Positions 32,420 to 40,929 of a DNA stretch of 64,000 nt are shown here, piece by piece. The notes beneath the pieces are model-generated. The model ran no database searches and was not told where the DNA came from. It was given only the letters and a program-made list of their open reading frames with translations. The DNA comes from JBBRHQ01 sp963725315 (lineage in GTDB: Bacteria; Actinomycetota; Thermoleophilia; Solirubrobacterales; 70-9): positions 1 through 64,000 of the forward strand of contig CAVRYA010000012.1 in NCBI GenBank assembly GCA_963725315.1, read 5' to 3'. The position numbers were made by a program, and so were the translations under genes. Positions within the stretch are counted from its first letter, which is position 1. Each line of letters starts with the position of its first letter.

Positions 32420-33265
32420 GTGAACTGGCGCCTCTCCGACCGCACCCTGGAGCTGGCGCAGCCGCTGGCCGCAGGGATCGTCAACGTCAGCGCCGACTCG
32501 ATGTTCTCCGGGGCTCGCAGCGGCACCCCCGAGCAGGCGATCGCCGACGGCCTCGAGCTGGCCGCCTCGGGCTTCGAGATGCTCGACGTCGGCGCGGTCG
32601 CCGCCCGCAGCGGGCCGCCGGTCCCCGCCGAGCGGGAGTCGGAGGCGCTGCTGCCGGCGATCGAGGGCCTGCGCGGCGCCGGGGTGCCGCTCTCCGCCGA
32701 CACCTTCTCCCCCGCGGTCGCGGCCACGGCCCTGAAGGCGGGGGCGGTGGCGATCAACGACATCAGCGGCGGCTCGGAGGAGATGTTCGAGGAGGTCGCG
32801 GCGAGCGGCTGCGGATACGTCCTCATGCACATCGAGGGACCGCCGCGCCAGGATCGCGCCCCCGGCGCCTACCCCGACGTCGTCGCCCACCTGAAGCGCT
32901 GGTTCTCGGAGCGGATCGAGGCGGCGATGCGGCGCGGCGTGGAGGCCGAGCAGATCGCGATCGACCCCGGTCTCGACTTCGACCTCACCACCGAGCAGGA
33001 CCTCGAGATCCTCCGCCGCCTCGGCGAGCTGGCCGGGCTCGGCCGCCCGCTGTACGTCTCGCTCTCGCGCAAGGACTTCATCGGCGCCGTCCTGGCCGGC
33101 TCCTGGGAGGGCCGCCTACCTGCCGAGCAGCGGGAGTGGGGCACGGCCGCCGCCGCCTCGCTGGCGGTGGCCGCGGGGGCCGCGATCCTCCGCATCCACG
33201 ACCGCAGCGTCCTGCAGGCGGTCCGCGTAGCCGGCAGGATCAGGACGGCGGGCGCCGGTGCCTAG
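32420..33265 (+). CDS. folP: dihydropteroate synthase homologue (divergent)
   Basis: A 281-residue TIM barrel with the DHPS landmarks in order: 'GIVNVSADSMFSGARSG' (cf. I-L-N-V-T-P-D-S-F-S-D-G-G), 'MLDVGAVAARSGPPVP' (cf. D-I-G-G-E-S-T-R-P-G), 'SADTF', 'AINDISGG', 'YVLMHIEGPPRQ', 'IAIDPGLDFDLTTEQ' (cf. D-P-G-I-G-F-G-K-T) and 'SLSRKDFIGAVL'. The Asn, Asp and S-R-K pterin and phosphate contacts remain, but the T-P-D-S, S-T-R-P and F-G-K-T loops have changed, so substrate use could differ from canonical DHPS. GTG 32420 is used. It overlaps the helicase start by 8 bp. No other folate gene is visible. Confidence 0.82.
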   Translation: MNWRLSDRTLELAQPLAAGIVNVSADSMFSGARSGTPEQAIADGLELAASGFEMLDVGAVAARSGPPVPAERESEALLPAIEGLRGAGVPLSADTFSPAVAATALKAGAVAINDISGGSEEMFEEVAASGCGYVLMHIEGPPRQDRAPGAYPDVVAHLKRWFSERIEAAMRRGVEAEQIAIDPGLDFDLTTEQDLEILRRLGELAGLGRPLYVSLSRKDFIGAVLAGSWEGRLPAEQREWGTAAAASLAVAAGAAILRIHDRSVLQAVRVAGRIRTAGAGA

Positions 33266-35543
33266 CTCTGCGGCGCGCTCGCTGATCGAGACGCCCTGGG
33301 CGATCCCCCTGGACCCTGCCCGGCGCGACGGGCGGATCGTCGCCGAGACGATCGAGGCGGAGCGCCCGGCGCGCACCGTCGCGCTGCCGCGCTCCCTCGA
33401 TCCCGGGCTCGCCGATGCCCTTCGCGCGGCGGGTGTCGAGCGCCTCTACTCGCACCAGCTCGCCGCGCTCCAGACCGCCGCCGAGGCGAACCTGATCATC
33501 ACCAGCGGCACCGCCTCGGGCAAGTCGCTGGCCTTCAACCTGCCGGTGCTGGACGGGATCGCCGCCGACCCGAAGCGCCGCGCGCTCTACCTCTACCCGA
33601 CCAAGGCGCTGGCCCAGGACCAGGCGCGAAAGCTCGCGGCGCTCCGCCCGCCCGGCCTGCGCGAGGCGATCTATGACGGCGACACCCCGCGCGAGGAGCG
33701 CCCGGCGATCCGCCGCCGCTCCAACCTCGTGCTCACCAACCCCGACATGCTCCACATCGGGCTCCTCCCCCACCACCGCCAGTGGGGCGACTTCCTCGCC
33801 AACCTCGGCTGGGTGGTCGTCGACGAGGCCCACACCTACCGCGGCGTCTTCGGCTCCCACGTCGCCAACGTCCTGCGGCGCCTGCGCCGCGTCGCCGCCG
33901 CCTACGGGGCCGAGCCGCGCTTCATCCTCGCCTCGGCGACGATCGCCAACCCGCTCGAGCTGGCCGAGCGCCTGGTCGGCACCCGGTTCGAGCTGATCGA
34001 CGACGACGGGGCGCCCCGCGCCGAGCGCGAGGTCGCGATCTGGAACCCGCCGCTGATCGACGAGGCGACCGGGACGCGGCGATCCGCGCTCTCCGAGGCG
34101 GCCGACCTGCTCGCCGACCTCGTGGCGCAGGGGGTGCGGACGATCTGCTTCCTGCGCAGCCGCCGCGGGATCGAGCTGATCCAGCGCTTCGCCCGCGAGA
34201 ACCTCGCCGCCCGCGGCAAGCCCGGGCTGGCCGAGCGGATCGCGCCCTACCGCGCCGGCTACACCCCGCAGCAGCGCCGCGAGATCGAGCGCCGCCTCGC
34301 CGAGGGCGAGCTGCTGGCCGTGGTCGCCACCGACGCGCTGGAGCTCGGCATCGACGTCGGCGAGCTCGACGCCGCGATCTGCGTCACCTTCCCCGGCACC
34401 GTCGCCAGCCTCAGGCAGATGTGGGGGCGGGCCGGCCGCCGCCGGGTCGGCCTCGCCGTCTACGTCGCCGGCCAGGACGCCCTCGATCAGTTCTTCTGCC
34501 GCCACCCCGATGATTTCCTCGGGCGGCCGGTCGAGGCGGCGATCCTCGATCACTCCAGCGAGCAGATCGCCGCCCGGCACCTGCTCGCCGCCGCCTACGA
34601 GCTGCCGCTCACCGAGGAGGACACCGCCGTCTTCGGCGAGGGCTGGCGCGAGCGGGCGGAGCGCCTGGTCACGGCGGGCGAGCTGCGCCGGGCGGGCGGG
34701 CGGTTGCTGCCGCGGCGAAGCGAGTTCGTCGCCTCGCGGATCTCGCTGCGCTCCTCCTCGGCCGACGCCGTCGCGGTGATCGAGCGCGACTCCGGCGAGA
34801 TGCTGGGCATGGTCGAGGCCGAGCGCGCCTTCACCACGATCCACCCCGGTGCGGTCTACCTGCACCTGGGGCGCTCCTACGAGGTCGAGCTGCTCGACAT
34901 TGACGCCCGCCGGGCTGTGGTCAGGCGCTTCGAGGAGGACTGGTTCACGCGGCCGCGCAAGGAGACCGAGATCTGGATCGAGAGGATCGAGCAGAGCCGT
35001 GAGGTGGCGGGGGTCGCGCTCCACTTCGGGGAGGTCTCGGTGACCGAGCAGGTGACCGCCTTCCAGCGGGTCTCGATCGCCGACCAGGAGCCCTTCGACA
35101 TCGTCGCCCTGGAGCTGCCCGAGCAGAACTTCGCGACCCAGGCGCTCTGGTACGTGATCGGCGAGGATCTCGCCGAGCTTCCCCCCGACGTCCTGCTCGG
35201 CGCCCTGCACGCCACCGAGCATGGCCAGATCGCGGTCCTGCCGCTGATCGCGATGTGCGACCGCTGGGACATCGGCGGGCTCTCCACCAACGTTCACATG
35301 CAGACCGGGCGCCCGACGATCTTCATCTACGACGGCCACCCCGGCGGGGTCGGGATCACCTTGCGCGGCTACGAGCAGTTCGAGCGACTGCTCGGCGACG
35401 CCGAGCGCCTGATCGGCGAGTGCCCCTGCGAGTCGGGCTGCCCCTCCTGCGTGCAGAGCCCGAAGTGCGGCAACCTCAACGAGCCCCTGCACAAGGCCGG
35501 CGCGCTGGAGCTGATGCGAGCGATGTCTAGCCGCCGGCGGTAG
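33258..35543 (+). CDS. MrfA-type DEAD/DEAH helicase with C-terminal zinc-binding DUF1998 region
   Basis: A 761-residue superfamily 2 helicase: 'LIITSGTASGKSLAF' (Walker A, residues 80-94), 'ALYLYPTKALAQDQARKL' (Ia), 'WVVVDEAHTYRGVFGSH' (DEAH), 'FILASATIANP' (III), 'VVATDALELGIDVGELD' (V) and 'SLRQMWGRAGRR' (VI). Near residues 720-740 the four cysteines of 'CPCESGCPSCVQSPKCGN' form the zinc site typical of MrfA/YprA proteins. In Bacillus, MrfA works with MrfB in mitomycin crosslink repair. MrfB is not present in this window. The start overlaps folP and the stop overlaps the convergent MFS gene by 17 bp. Confidence 0.93.
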   Translation: MPSSAARSLIETPWAIPLDPARRDGRIVAETIEAERPARTVALPRSLDPGLADALRAAGVERLYSHQLAALQTAAEANLIITSGTASGKSLAFNLPVLDGIAADPKRRALYLYPTKALAQDQARKLAALRPPGLREAIYDGDTPREERPAIRRRSNLVLTNPDMLHIGLLPHHRQWGDFLANLGWVVVDEAHTYRGVFGSHVANVLRRLRRVAAAYGAEPRFILASATIANPLELAERLVGTRFELIDDDGAPRAEREVAIWNPPLIDEATGTRRSALSEAADLLADLVAQGVRTICFLRSRRGIELIQRFARENLAARGKPGLAERIAPYRAGYTPQQRREIERRLAEGELLAVVATDALELGIDVGELDAAICVTFPGTVASLRQMWGRAGRRRVGLAVYVAGQDALDQFFCRHPDDFLGRPVEAAILDHSSEQIAARHLLAAAYELPLTEEDTAVFGEGWRERAERLVTAGELRRAGGRLLPRRSEFVASRISLRSSSADAVAVIERDSGEMLGMVEAERAFTTIHPGAVYLHLGRSYEVELLDIDARRAVVRRFEEDWFTRPRKETEIWIERIEQSREVAGVALHFGEVSVTEQVTAFQRVSIADQEPFDIVALELPEQNFATQALWYVIGEDLAELPPDVLLGALHATEHGQIAVLPLIAMCDRWDIGGLSTNVHMQTGRPTIFIYDGHPGGVGITLRGYEQFERLLGDAERLIGECPCESGCPSCVQSPKCGNLNEPLHKAGALELMRAMSSRRR

Positions 35544-36759
35544 CGGGGGTGGCCGCTGCTGCGGCCCTGGCGGCGCGCCCCGAGCCCGCGGCGCCGCGTC
35601 TGTACACGGTGAGGCCTGCCACCCCGACCAGCATCGAGGCGATTCCCGCGGTGAGCACCGTGAGGCGCGGCCCGGCCAGCGAGACCAGGGTCGCCCCTCC
35701 CAGCAGGGCCAGCAGCTCGGCGCCGTTTCGCAGCCCGTTGTAGGCCGCGAAGGATCGTCCCTGGAGGTGCTTGGGGACGCGCACGTGGATCAGCGTCCGC
35801 ACCAGCACGTTCTTGACCCCGTGGGCGAGGCCACCGGCGATGAAGCTGACCACGGCGACCACCATCGAGAGCACGATCGCGGGGGCTGCAAGGCCGAGGC
35901 CCTGGATCGCGGTGGCGAGCAGCGCGACCGTGACCAGCGCCCCGGTGCCGAAGCGGGGGGCGAGCCCGAGGGCGCCGATCGCCATGCCCAGCGTCCAGGA
36001 GGTCATCAGCAACCCGTAGCCGATCTCCCCACCGCCGAGGTCGTCGACGACGAAGAAGACCTCGGCAGTCCAGATCGCCGTCATGAACAGCAGCGAGAAG
36101 AAGGAGACCGCCATCACGATCGCCAACCCGGGATCGCGGAAGAGCTGCGCGATGCCGCCGCCGCCCACCTTCCCCGTCCGAGCAGCCGCAGACGGCCGCC
36201 GCCGGGCCCGCAACGCGATCGCCACCGCGACGACGACGAGAAAGGTGGCCGCGTTGGCCAGCAGCGCGATCGTCGTCCCCTCGATCGCCGCCAGCACGCC
36301 GCCGATCGCCGGCCCGACCGTGAACCCGGCGTAGCGGGCGGTCTCGATCAGGCCGTTGGCGGCACTGATCTTGTGCCCGCGGGCGATCTCGGGCACCAGC
36401 GCGAACTCGGCGGGCTGGGCGATGGCGAAGCCGGTCCCCAGCACCGCGGCCAGCGCGATCACCCCGGCGGTCGCCTCGACGAAGGCGAGGGCGACCGCCG
36501 CGGCGGCCTGGACGAGCGAGACGCAGATGATCAGCGCGCGCGCCTCGACGCGGTCCACCAGCCTGCCCGCTGGGCCGGCGAGCAGGACGGAGGGCGCCCA
36601 CAGCGCCCCGAAGAGCGCGGCCAGGGCGAAACCCGAGTCGACGACCTCGGCCAGATGGAGGCTGAGCGGGGCTATCGCCAGCCAGTCCCCCATCGCCGAG
36701 AGGCCGACCGCGAGGGTGATCATTCGCATGTCACGGTCACGCAGCAGCGTGCGGCTCAT
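35527..36759 (-). CDS. MFS transporter
   Basis: About 410 residues and 11-12 hydrophobic helices from ATG 36759 ('MSRTLLRDRDMRMITLAVGL'). 'AMGDWLAIAPLSLHLAEVVD' and 'LAGPAGRLVDRVEARALIIC' (motif A-like G-x-x-x-D-R loop) place it near the MFS_3/EntS-type exporters. The second half has 'VGPAIGGVLAAIEGTTIALL' and 'GLAHGVKNVLVRTLIHVRVP'. The substrate is unknown. The shorter start was chosen because the 16 residues before it are almost only Arg and polar. Divergent from the TIGR00725 gene. Confidence 0.85.
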   Translation of the reverse strand: MSRTLLRDRDMRMITLAVGLSAMGDWLAIAPLSLHLAEVVDSGFALAALFGALWAPSVLLAGPAGRLVDRVEARALIICVSLVQAAAAVALAFVEATAGVIALAAVLGTGFAIAQPAEFALVPEIARGHKISAANGLIETARYAGFTVGPAIGGVLAAIEGTTIALLANAATFLVVVAVAIALRARRRPSAAARTGKVGGGGIAQLFRDPGLAIVMAVSFFSLLFMTAIWTAEVFFVVDDLGGGEIGYGLLMTSWTLGMAIGALGLAPRFGTGALVTVALLATAIQGLGLAAPAIVLSMVVAVVSFIAGGLAHGVKNVLVRTLIHVRVPKHLQGRSFAAYNGLRNGAELLALLGGATLVSLAGPRLTVLTAGIASMLVGVAGLTVYRRGAAGSGRAARAAAAATPATAGG

Positions 36760-36817
36760 GCTGCGATGGTCGCGCCTGCGGCGCCGGCGTTGCGTGACTG
36801 CGATCATCCATCGCCGC

Positions 36818-37333
36818 TTGAGTGCGCAAGTTCACACGTCCCGGTCGGGACTCCCCCGGCGTCAGATCGCGGTGATCGGCTCGGGCTCCTGCGGGCAGGA
36901 CTCCGAGCTGGCCTCCCTCGCCGAGGAGGTGGGCAGGCTGCTCGCCGAGGCCGAGGCGGTGCTCGTCTGCGGCGGCCTCGGGGGAGTGATGGAGGCTGCC
37001 TCGCGCGGCGCCGCCGGGGCCGGCGGCGTGGTGATCGGGATCGTCCCCTCCGAGTCGCCCGTCGACGCCAACCCCCACTGCACCCACGTCGTCGCCACCG
37101 GGATCGGCCACGCGCGGAACCTCGCCGTGGTCGCCTCCGGCGAGGCCGCGATCGCGATCGGAGGCGAGTGGGGGACCCTGGCGGAGATCGGCTTCGCCCG
37201 GCGCCTGGGGCGAACCGTCGTCGCGCTGGCGAGCTGGGAGGTGACCGGGCCGGCGACGATGTCCGCGCCGACGGCGGTGATCCGGGCGAGTGATCCCGAC
37301 GGGGCGGTGCGAGCGGCGCTCGGCGCCGCCTAG
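36818..37333 (+). CDS. TIGR00725 family (LOG/SLOG-like nucleotide-binding) protein
   Basis: About 171 residues: 'RRQIAVIGSGSCGQDSELAS' with the first Rossmann turn, 'AVLVCGGLGGVMEAASRGAA', 'GGVVIGIVPSES' and 'AIAIGGEWGTLAEIGFARRL' (the P-G-G-x-G-T-x-x-E-like motif). The family is related to LOG lysine-decarboxylase-like proteins and to SLOG domains that bind nucleotides or nucleotide-derived signals; its role is unknown. No ATG or GTG lies at a good distance, so TTG 36818 is taken as start with low confidence. The stop overlaps the convergent lipoprotein gene. Confidence 0.8.
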   Translation: MSAQVHTSRSGLPRRQIAVIGSGSCGQDSELASLAEEVGRLLAEAEAVLVCGGLGGVMEAASRGAAGAGGVVIGIVPSESPVDANPHCTHVVATGIGHARNLAVVASGEAAIAIGGEWGTLAEIGFARRLGRTVVALASWEVTGPATMSAPTAVIRASDPDGAVRAALGAA

Positions 37334-38355
37334 GGCGAGAGCGTCAGCTTGGCCCGCAGCTCGTCGCCTGTAACGATCACGGCGGCCCGGAGCGGCGCGG
37401 CCGAGATCGCGAGCCGCCCCAGCATCCCGGCGGCGGGCTGGGCGCCTCCGAGCGCCCGGCGGATGGTCGCGGCTGAGACCGCGAAGCTTGCCCGGCCCTC
37501 CCCCTCGGGCAGGACCTGGTCACCGGCGGGCGCCGGCCCGATCTCCGAGAAGAGGTCGAGGACCGGCTCCGCGAGCCGGGGGCCGAGGGAGGCAGAGGCC
37601 TTGCCGAGGCGCCGCATCCACGGCTCTGCCCGCGCCATCGCCGCCGCGTCGGGGTCGTCCCTGCGCAGCTGTGCGAGGTCGGCATAGACCTCCAGCGGCT
37701 CCTTGCGGGGCAGCTCACCGATCAGCGACTTGACCTCGCTGTCGTCGAGCTGGGCATCGTCCTTGCCGTCCCGCCGATCGATCGCGGCCCGCAAGGAGGC
37801 CGGATCATCGGCCGCGACCATCACCCCGTCACGGACCGCGAACGCCGTTTGGGGAGAGTCATAGATCCGCGCCTCGTCCTGCTCCCCCACCAAGCGCATC
37901 GGCCCGCTCGCCGCCGAGCGCCTGAAGAGTCGCGCCATCGCCCCGGTTTGATCGGTGACGAGGACGACCAGGACCCGCGGCTCAGCCGGCCCCGAACCGG
38001 GCTCCAGCCCGACCGCCAGCTGCGAGAGGGGCAGCCCGTCGTCGGGCTCAGGGTCCGCCGAGCGCACCAGCGCGGCGAGGCCGCCGAGCGGGAGCCCGGC
38101 TGCGGAGAGGCGGGCCAGGAAGCTGGAGCGGATCGACTCCCAGGGACCGAAGCCGGCGAGCTCGGCCGCCATCGCGGAGCGCTCGGGGGCGAGCTCGGGG
38201 GCGGTCTCGAGGAGGGCGACGAGGGGGGCGTTCGCGGGGAAGAAGCGAAGCGCCTCGGCGCGCGCGTCCACCGTCCTCTTGGGGCCCGAGCTGCCGCAGC
38301 CGGCCAGGGTGAGGACGGCGATTCCGAGCGCGGCGAGCAGGGCTGGTCTCCGCAT
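37330..38355 (-). CDS. predicted lipoprotein of unknown function
   Basis: ATG 38355 gives 'MRRPALLAALGIAVLTLAGC', a type II signal peptide with lipobox L-A-G-C (Cys20). The mature protein of about 320 residues has 'RFFPANAPLVALLETAPEL', 'IRSSFLARLSAAGLPLGGLA' and repeated two-layer-like segments ('RIYDSPQTAFAVRDGVMVAA'). This resembles the DUF3352-type proteins that carry an 'FxPaxaplva' start after an anchor. No enzymatic motif is seen. It is probably bound to the outer face of the membrane. Confidence 0.75.
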   Translation of the reverse strand: MRRPALLAALGIAVLTLAGCGSSGPKRTVDARAEALRFFPANAPLVALLETAPELAPERSAMAAELAGFGPWESIRSSFLARLSAAGLPLGGLAALVRSADPEPDDGLPLSQLAVGLEPGSGPAEPRVLVVLVTDQTGAMARLFRRSAASGPMRLVGEQDEARIYDSPQTAFAVRDGVMVAADDPASLRAAIDRRDGKDDAQLDDSEVKSLIGELPRKEPLEVYADLAQLRRDDPDAAAMARAEPWMRRLGKASASLGPRLAEPVLDLFSEIGPAPAGDQVLPEGEGRASFAVSAATIRRALGGAQPAAGMLGRLAISAAPLRAAVIVTGDELRAKLTLSP

Positions 38356-38369
38356 CTTCTGCCTGGACG

Positions 38370-39977
38370 TTAGTCGCCCGCCCGCGGCGGCGGGAAGAGC
38401 TGCTCCAGCGCCAGCGAGGAGAACGCGTGCGACCAGCCCAGAGGAGTGGTGGAGCGGGGGGTCCCGGTGGCGACCCCGACCCGCTCGGGCAGCATCCCGG
38501 CCGGGGTCGCGGCGCGGCGCAGATCCGCCAGCAGCCTCCCTGCCGCCCTCCGGTCGCCGAGCGCCGCCAGCCCCCAGGCCGACCAGGCGGTGGGCGCGCT
38601 CCACGGGTCCTCACCGGGCCAGTCCCCGGCGGGCTCGATCCCGAAGCGCCCCCCGGCGGCGAGCAGCGAGCGCAGCGAGCGGCGCACCAGCCCGGCGAGG
38701 GCGGGCCGCGGGAAGGGCCGAGCTGCCCAGGCCGCGGCCGAGTCGATCGCCGAGGCGGGATCGCCGGCGCGCCGGACCAGCCCCGCGGGGGTCCCGAACA
38801 GCGAGCGCAGCCTGGCAGCCGGCAGGCCGGCCGCGATCGCGTTGGCGAGGTAGTCGCCGCTGTCCCCGGCTCGCTCGCCGTAATCGGCGCTGGACCGCCA
38901 GGACGGGGCAGCGGCGCGCGGGGGGCGCCGTCCGGCGGCGAGGGCGGCCGCCCGGATCCAGCCGGCTGCGTCCCCCTGCGCTCCGCGGCCATCCACCGGG
39001 CTGCGGTCCCCGTGGAAGCGGGCCGCGGCGCCGAGGTCGAGCGAGGCGAGGAAGTCCGCGATCCGCCGGGCCTCGCGGCGGTACCCGGCGCCGGCGAGGG
39101 CGATCGCCGCGGCGGCGGCGTCGCGTGGCCACACGTAGGCCCAGCCGTCGCGGATCCCGGCGGCCATCGCCCCGCTGCGGCGGTCGGTGAGGGCTCGAAG
39201 GACGAGTAGCGATCGCTCCCGCATCCGCACCGCCCAGGCGGGGGCGCCCGCTCCCAGCGGGCGAGCGCGGGCCAGCCAGCGCCGATCGGCCCGGGCGGCT
39301 GCGGCGATCAGGGCCCTGGCCGGCCCCGACGACCCCCCGGCGCCGGGATCGCAGACGACGCCGGCATCGAGCCGCCCCCGGCCATGCCACTCGAGCTGCG
39401 CCGGTGACCTCCCGGCGAGGTCGGCGGTCGTCGGCCGGCAGGCACCGGCATTCCTCAGGTTGAGGCCCACGATCAGCCGCAGCCGCTCGCCGGGAGCGCC
39501 CCGCAGGTCGATCTCGCGAGCCAATGCTCCCTCCCGGGCGGCGTCGGTGAGGACGATCCGTGCCCCTTTGAGCCAGACGACCGTGCGAAGGACGTTTGTC
39601 TGCGGCAGGTAGCGCTGGCGGAAATGGCGCGCCCGCCAGAGGGGCCGGGGAACACCGCCGCCCGCGGTGGCCCGGACGACGATCCCGGTGTCGGCGGGAA
39701 CGCTCCCGGCTGCCTGGCGCTCGGAGGAGTTGGCGATCAGGCCGCGCCCCGCCGGCCCGGGCGCGCGCAGATCGACGACGTCCCCAAAGGCGTCGACCGC
39801 CGCGGCGAGGTCGCCGCTGCCGACCACGGCGACCCCGAGGAACGGCGCCGGCATCCCGCGCGGTGCCGCGGGCGTGCGGGGGTCGGCCGCCGAGCCGCCG
39901 GAGAGAGCGCTCGCCGCGAGCGCCGCAGCCGAGGCGAGTACGAGGGCTGCGCTTGCGAACCGGCCCACGCCCCCCAA
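38370..39977 (-). CDS. secreted GH15-like (glucoamylase fold) protein
   Basis: About 535 residues with an N-terminal signal ('SAALVLASAAALAASALSGG'), an N-terminal beta-sandwich region and an (alpha/alpha)6-type catalytic half. 'DGWAYVWPRDAAAAAIALAG' (near residue 280) is the W-P-R-D signature of GH15-like enzymes, and 'GMLPERVGVATGTPRSTTPL' followed by 'GWSHAFSSLALEQL' matches the conserved C-terminal P-E...P-L-x-W-S-H-A motif with its catalytic Glu. The catalytic acid in the middle of the domain was not identified with certainty. It may process an alpha-glucan or act as a glucan-binding relative. TTG 39977 or GTG 39968 may be the start. Confidence 0.78.
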   Translation of the reverse strand: MGGVGRFASAALVLASAAALAASALSGGSAADPRTPAAPRGMPAPFLGVAVVGSGDLAAAVDAFGDVVDLRAPGPAGRGLIANSSERQAAGSVPADTGIVVRATAGGGVPRPLWRARHFRQRYLPQTNVLRTVVWLKGARIVLTDAAREGALAREIDLRGAPGERLRLIVGLNLRNAGACRPTTADLAGRSPAQLEWHGRGRLDAGVVCDPGAGGSSGPARALIAAAARADRRWLARARPLGAGAPAWAVRMRERSLLVLRALTDRRSGAMAAGIRDGWAYVWPRDAAAAAIALAGAGYRREARRIADFLASLDLGAAARFHGDRSPVDGRGAQGDAAGWIRAAALAAGRRPPRAAAPSWRSSADYGERAGDSGDYLANAIAAGLPAARLRSLFGTPAGLVRRAGDPASAIDSAAAWAARPFPRPALAGLVRRSLRSLLAAGGRFGIEPAGDWPGEDPWSAPTAWSAWGLAALGDRRAAGRLLADLRRAATPAGMLPERVGVATGTPRSTTPLGWSHAFSSLALEQLFPPPRAGD

Positions 39978-39978
39978 A

Positions 39979-40098
39979 CTAGCGACGGCGGCCGGCGCGG
40001 GATAGGTTCAGGGGATGGGGGTCGAGTTTCGGCATGCCGGGGCCGCTCGAGGCGGACGTCGACGGGGCGCCGGCACTCGGGTGAGGTTGGCTGTTCAT
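39979..40098 (-). CDS. possible 39-residue ORF with a strong ribosome binding site
   Basis: On the minus strand GGAGGGGAGC lies 2 bp before an ATG at 40098. The frame (39 codons) is Pro/Ser/Arg-rich ('MNSQPHPSAGAPSTSASSGP') and stops at 39979, one base before the GH15-like start. It may be a leader peptide coupled to that gene, or chance. No family is recognised. Confidence 0.25.
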   Translation of the reverse strand: MNSQPHPSAGAPSTSASSGPGMPKLDPHPLNLSRAGRRR

Positions 40099-40249
40099 GC
40101 TCCCCTCCTGGGAGTTGGTTTACGGGCCGACCCTCCCGCGCCGCGCTTGAAGGACGCTGGAATCCCGCTGGAGCCTGCCGAGATCAACCGGGCCCGGCTG
40201 GCGCTAGCCTTCCCCTGCCAGGCGGTGGCCACGGCCTCGCCAGGCATCG

Positions 40250-40322
40250 GGCGAGGTAGCTCAGTTGGTAGAGCACACGACTGAAAATCGTGGTGTCGCC
40301 AGTTCGATTCTGGCCCTCGCCA
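40250..40322 (+). tRNA. tRNA-Phe (anticodon GAA)
   Basis: A 73-nt cloverleaf: acceptor arms GGCGAGG and CCTCGCC with discriminator A; D-arm GCTC...GAGC with AGTTGGTAGA loop; anticodon stem CACGA/TCGTG around CTGAAAA (anticodon GAA, Phe); T-arm CCAG-TTCGATT-CTGG. CCA is not encoded. The 3' half, from the anticodon arm on, is duplicated at 43950-44000, which makes this gene the likely target of a past integration. Confidence 0.97.
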
Positions 40323-40493
40323 TCGCATAGGCAAGCGGTTTGCGGCTCCCTCCGGGGAGCCGCAGTCGCTCCGGGGCAACGCTCAGGGAACACCTTGCAG
40401 GCGCGACTGTCATTCCAGGAACGGCGCTGGGAACGGCAGAAGCCCGACCCGTGCGCTCGACTTCTCCTGGCGTTCCGAGGACTTTGGCGGGCC

Positions 40494-40802
40494 ATGGTCG
40501 CCGTCTGGCGCGATCCCGAGACCAAGGCGTTGCCTCGTCGTCGCAGGCCGCCTGTGGTGCTTCTGGGGACGATCTTCTATTGGCGCTTCGAGGACTGGAC
40601 CATCATCCAGGCCCTCTACTTCTCCGTCGTGACACTGACGACTGTTGGCTACGGAGACCTCACCCGACCACCGATGGAATCGCAGATCTTCACGATCGTC
40701 TACATCCTCACCGGACTCGGCGTGCTCGTCGCCTTGCTCAGTTCGGTCGCGCAGCAATACATCCGACAGAAGGCCGAAGGCGGGCCGCGCGAGAGCGTCT
40801 GA
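40494..40802 (+). CDS. two-helix potassium channel protein (Ion_trans_2)
   Basis: The pore signature 'ALYFSVVTLTTVGYGDLTRP' with the T-V-G-Y-G-D selectivity filter is followed by 'IFTIVYILTGLGVLVALLSS', the second membrane helix. The first helix region ('PPVVLLGTIFYWRFEDWTII') is interrupted by the odd stretch 'KALPRRRR'; reading the other frame there gives hydrophobic 'LVVAG', so two compensating one-base errors are likely. The protein is about 100-150 residues, depending on the start. ATG 40494 is used because earlier starts overlap the tRNA. It is the first gene after tRNA-Phe. Confidence 0.8.
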   Translation: MVAVWRDPETKALPRRRRPPVVLLGTIFYWRFEDWTIIQALYFSVVTLTTVGYGDLTRPPMESQIFTIVYILTGLGVLVALLSSVAQQYIRQKAEGGPRESV

Positions 40803-40929
40803 GCGCCCTTCGGCACCGCGACCGGCCGGAGGGAGAACCGCGGTAGTTGGGGGGCGGACAGCAGATTGAGACACGACTAAGTAGCGCCGAGGGCCCCGGA
40901 GCAGCATCGCGCCGAATCGAGGAGTAACG

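Noticed and set aside
33240..35492. A 750-codon minus-strand frame opposite the MrfA-type helicase
   Set aside because: Shadow of the helicase; all helicase motifs are on the plus strand and the antisense product has no recognisable motif.
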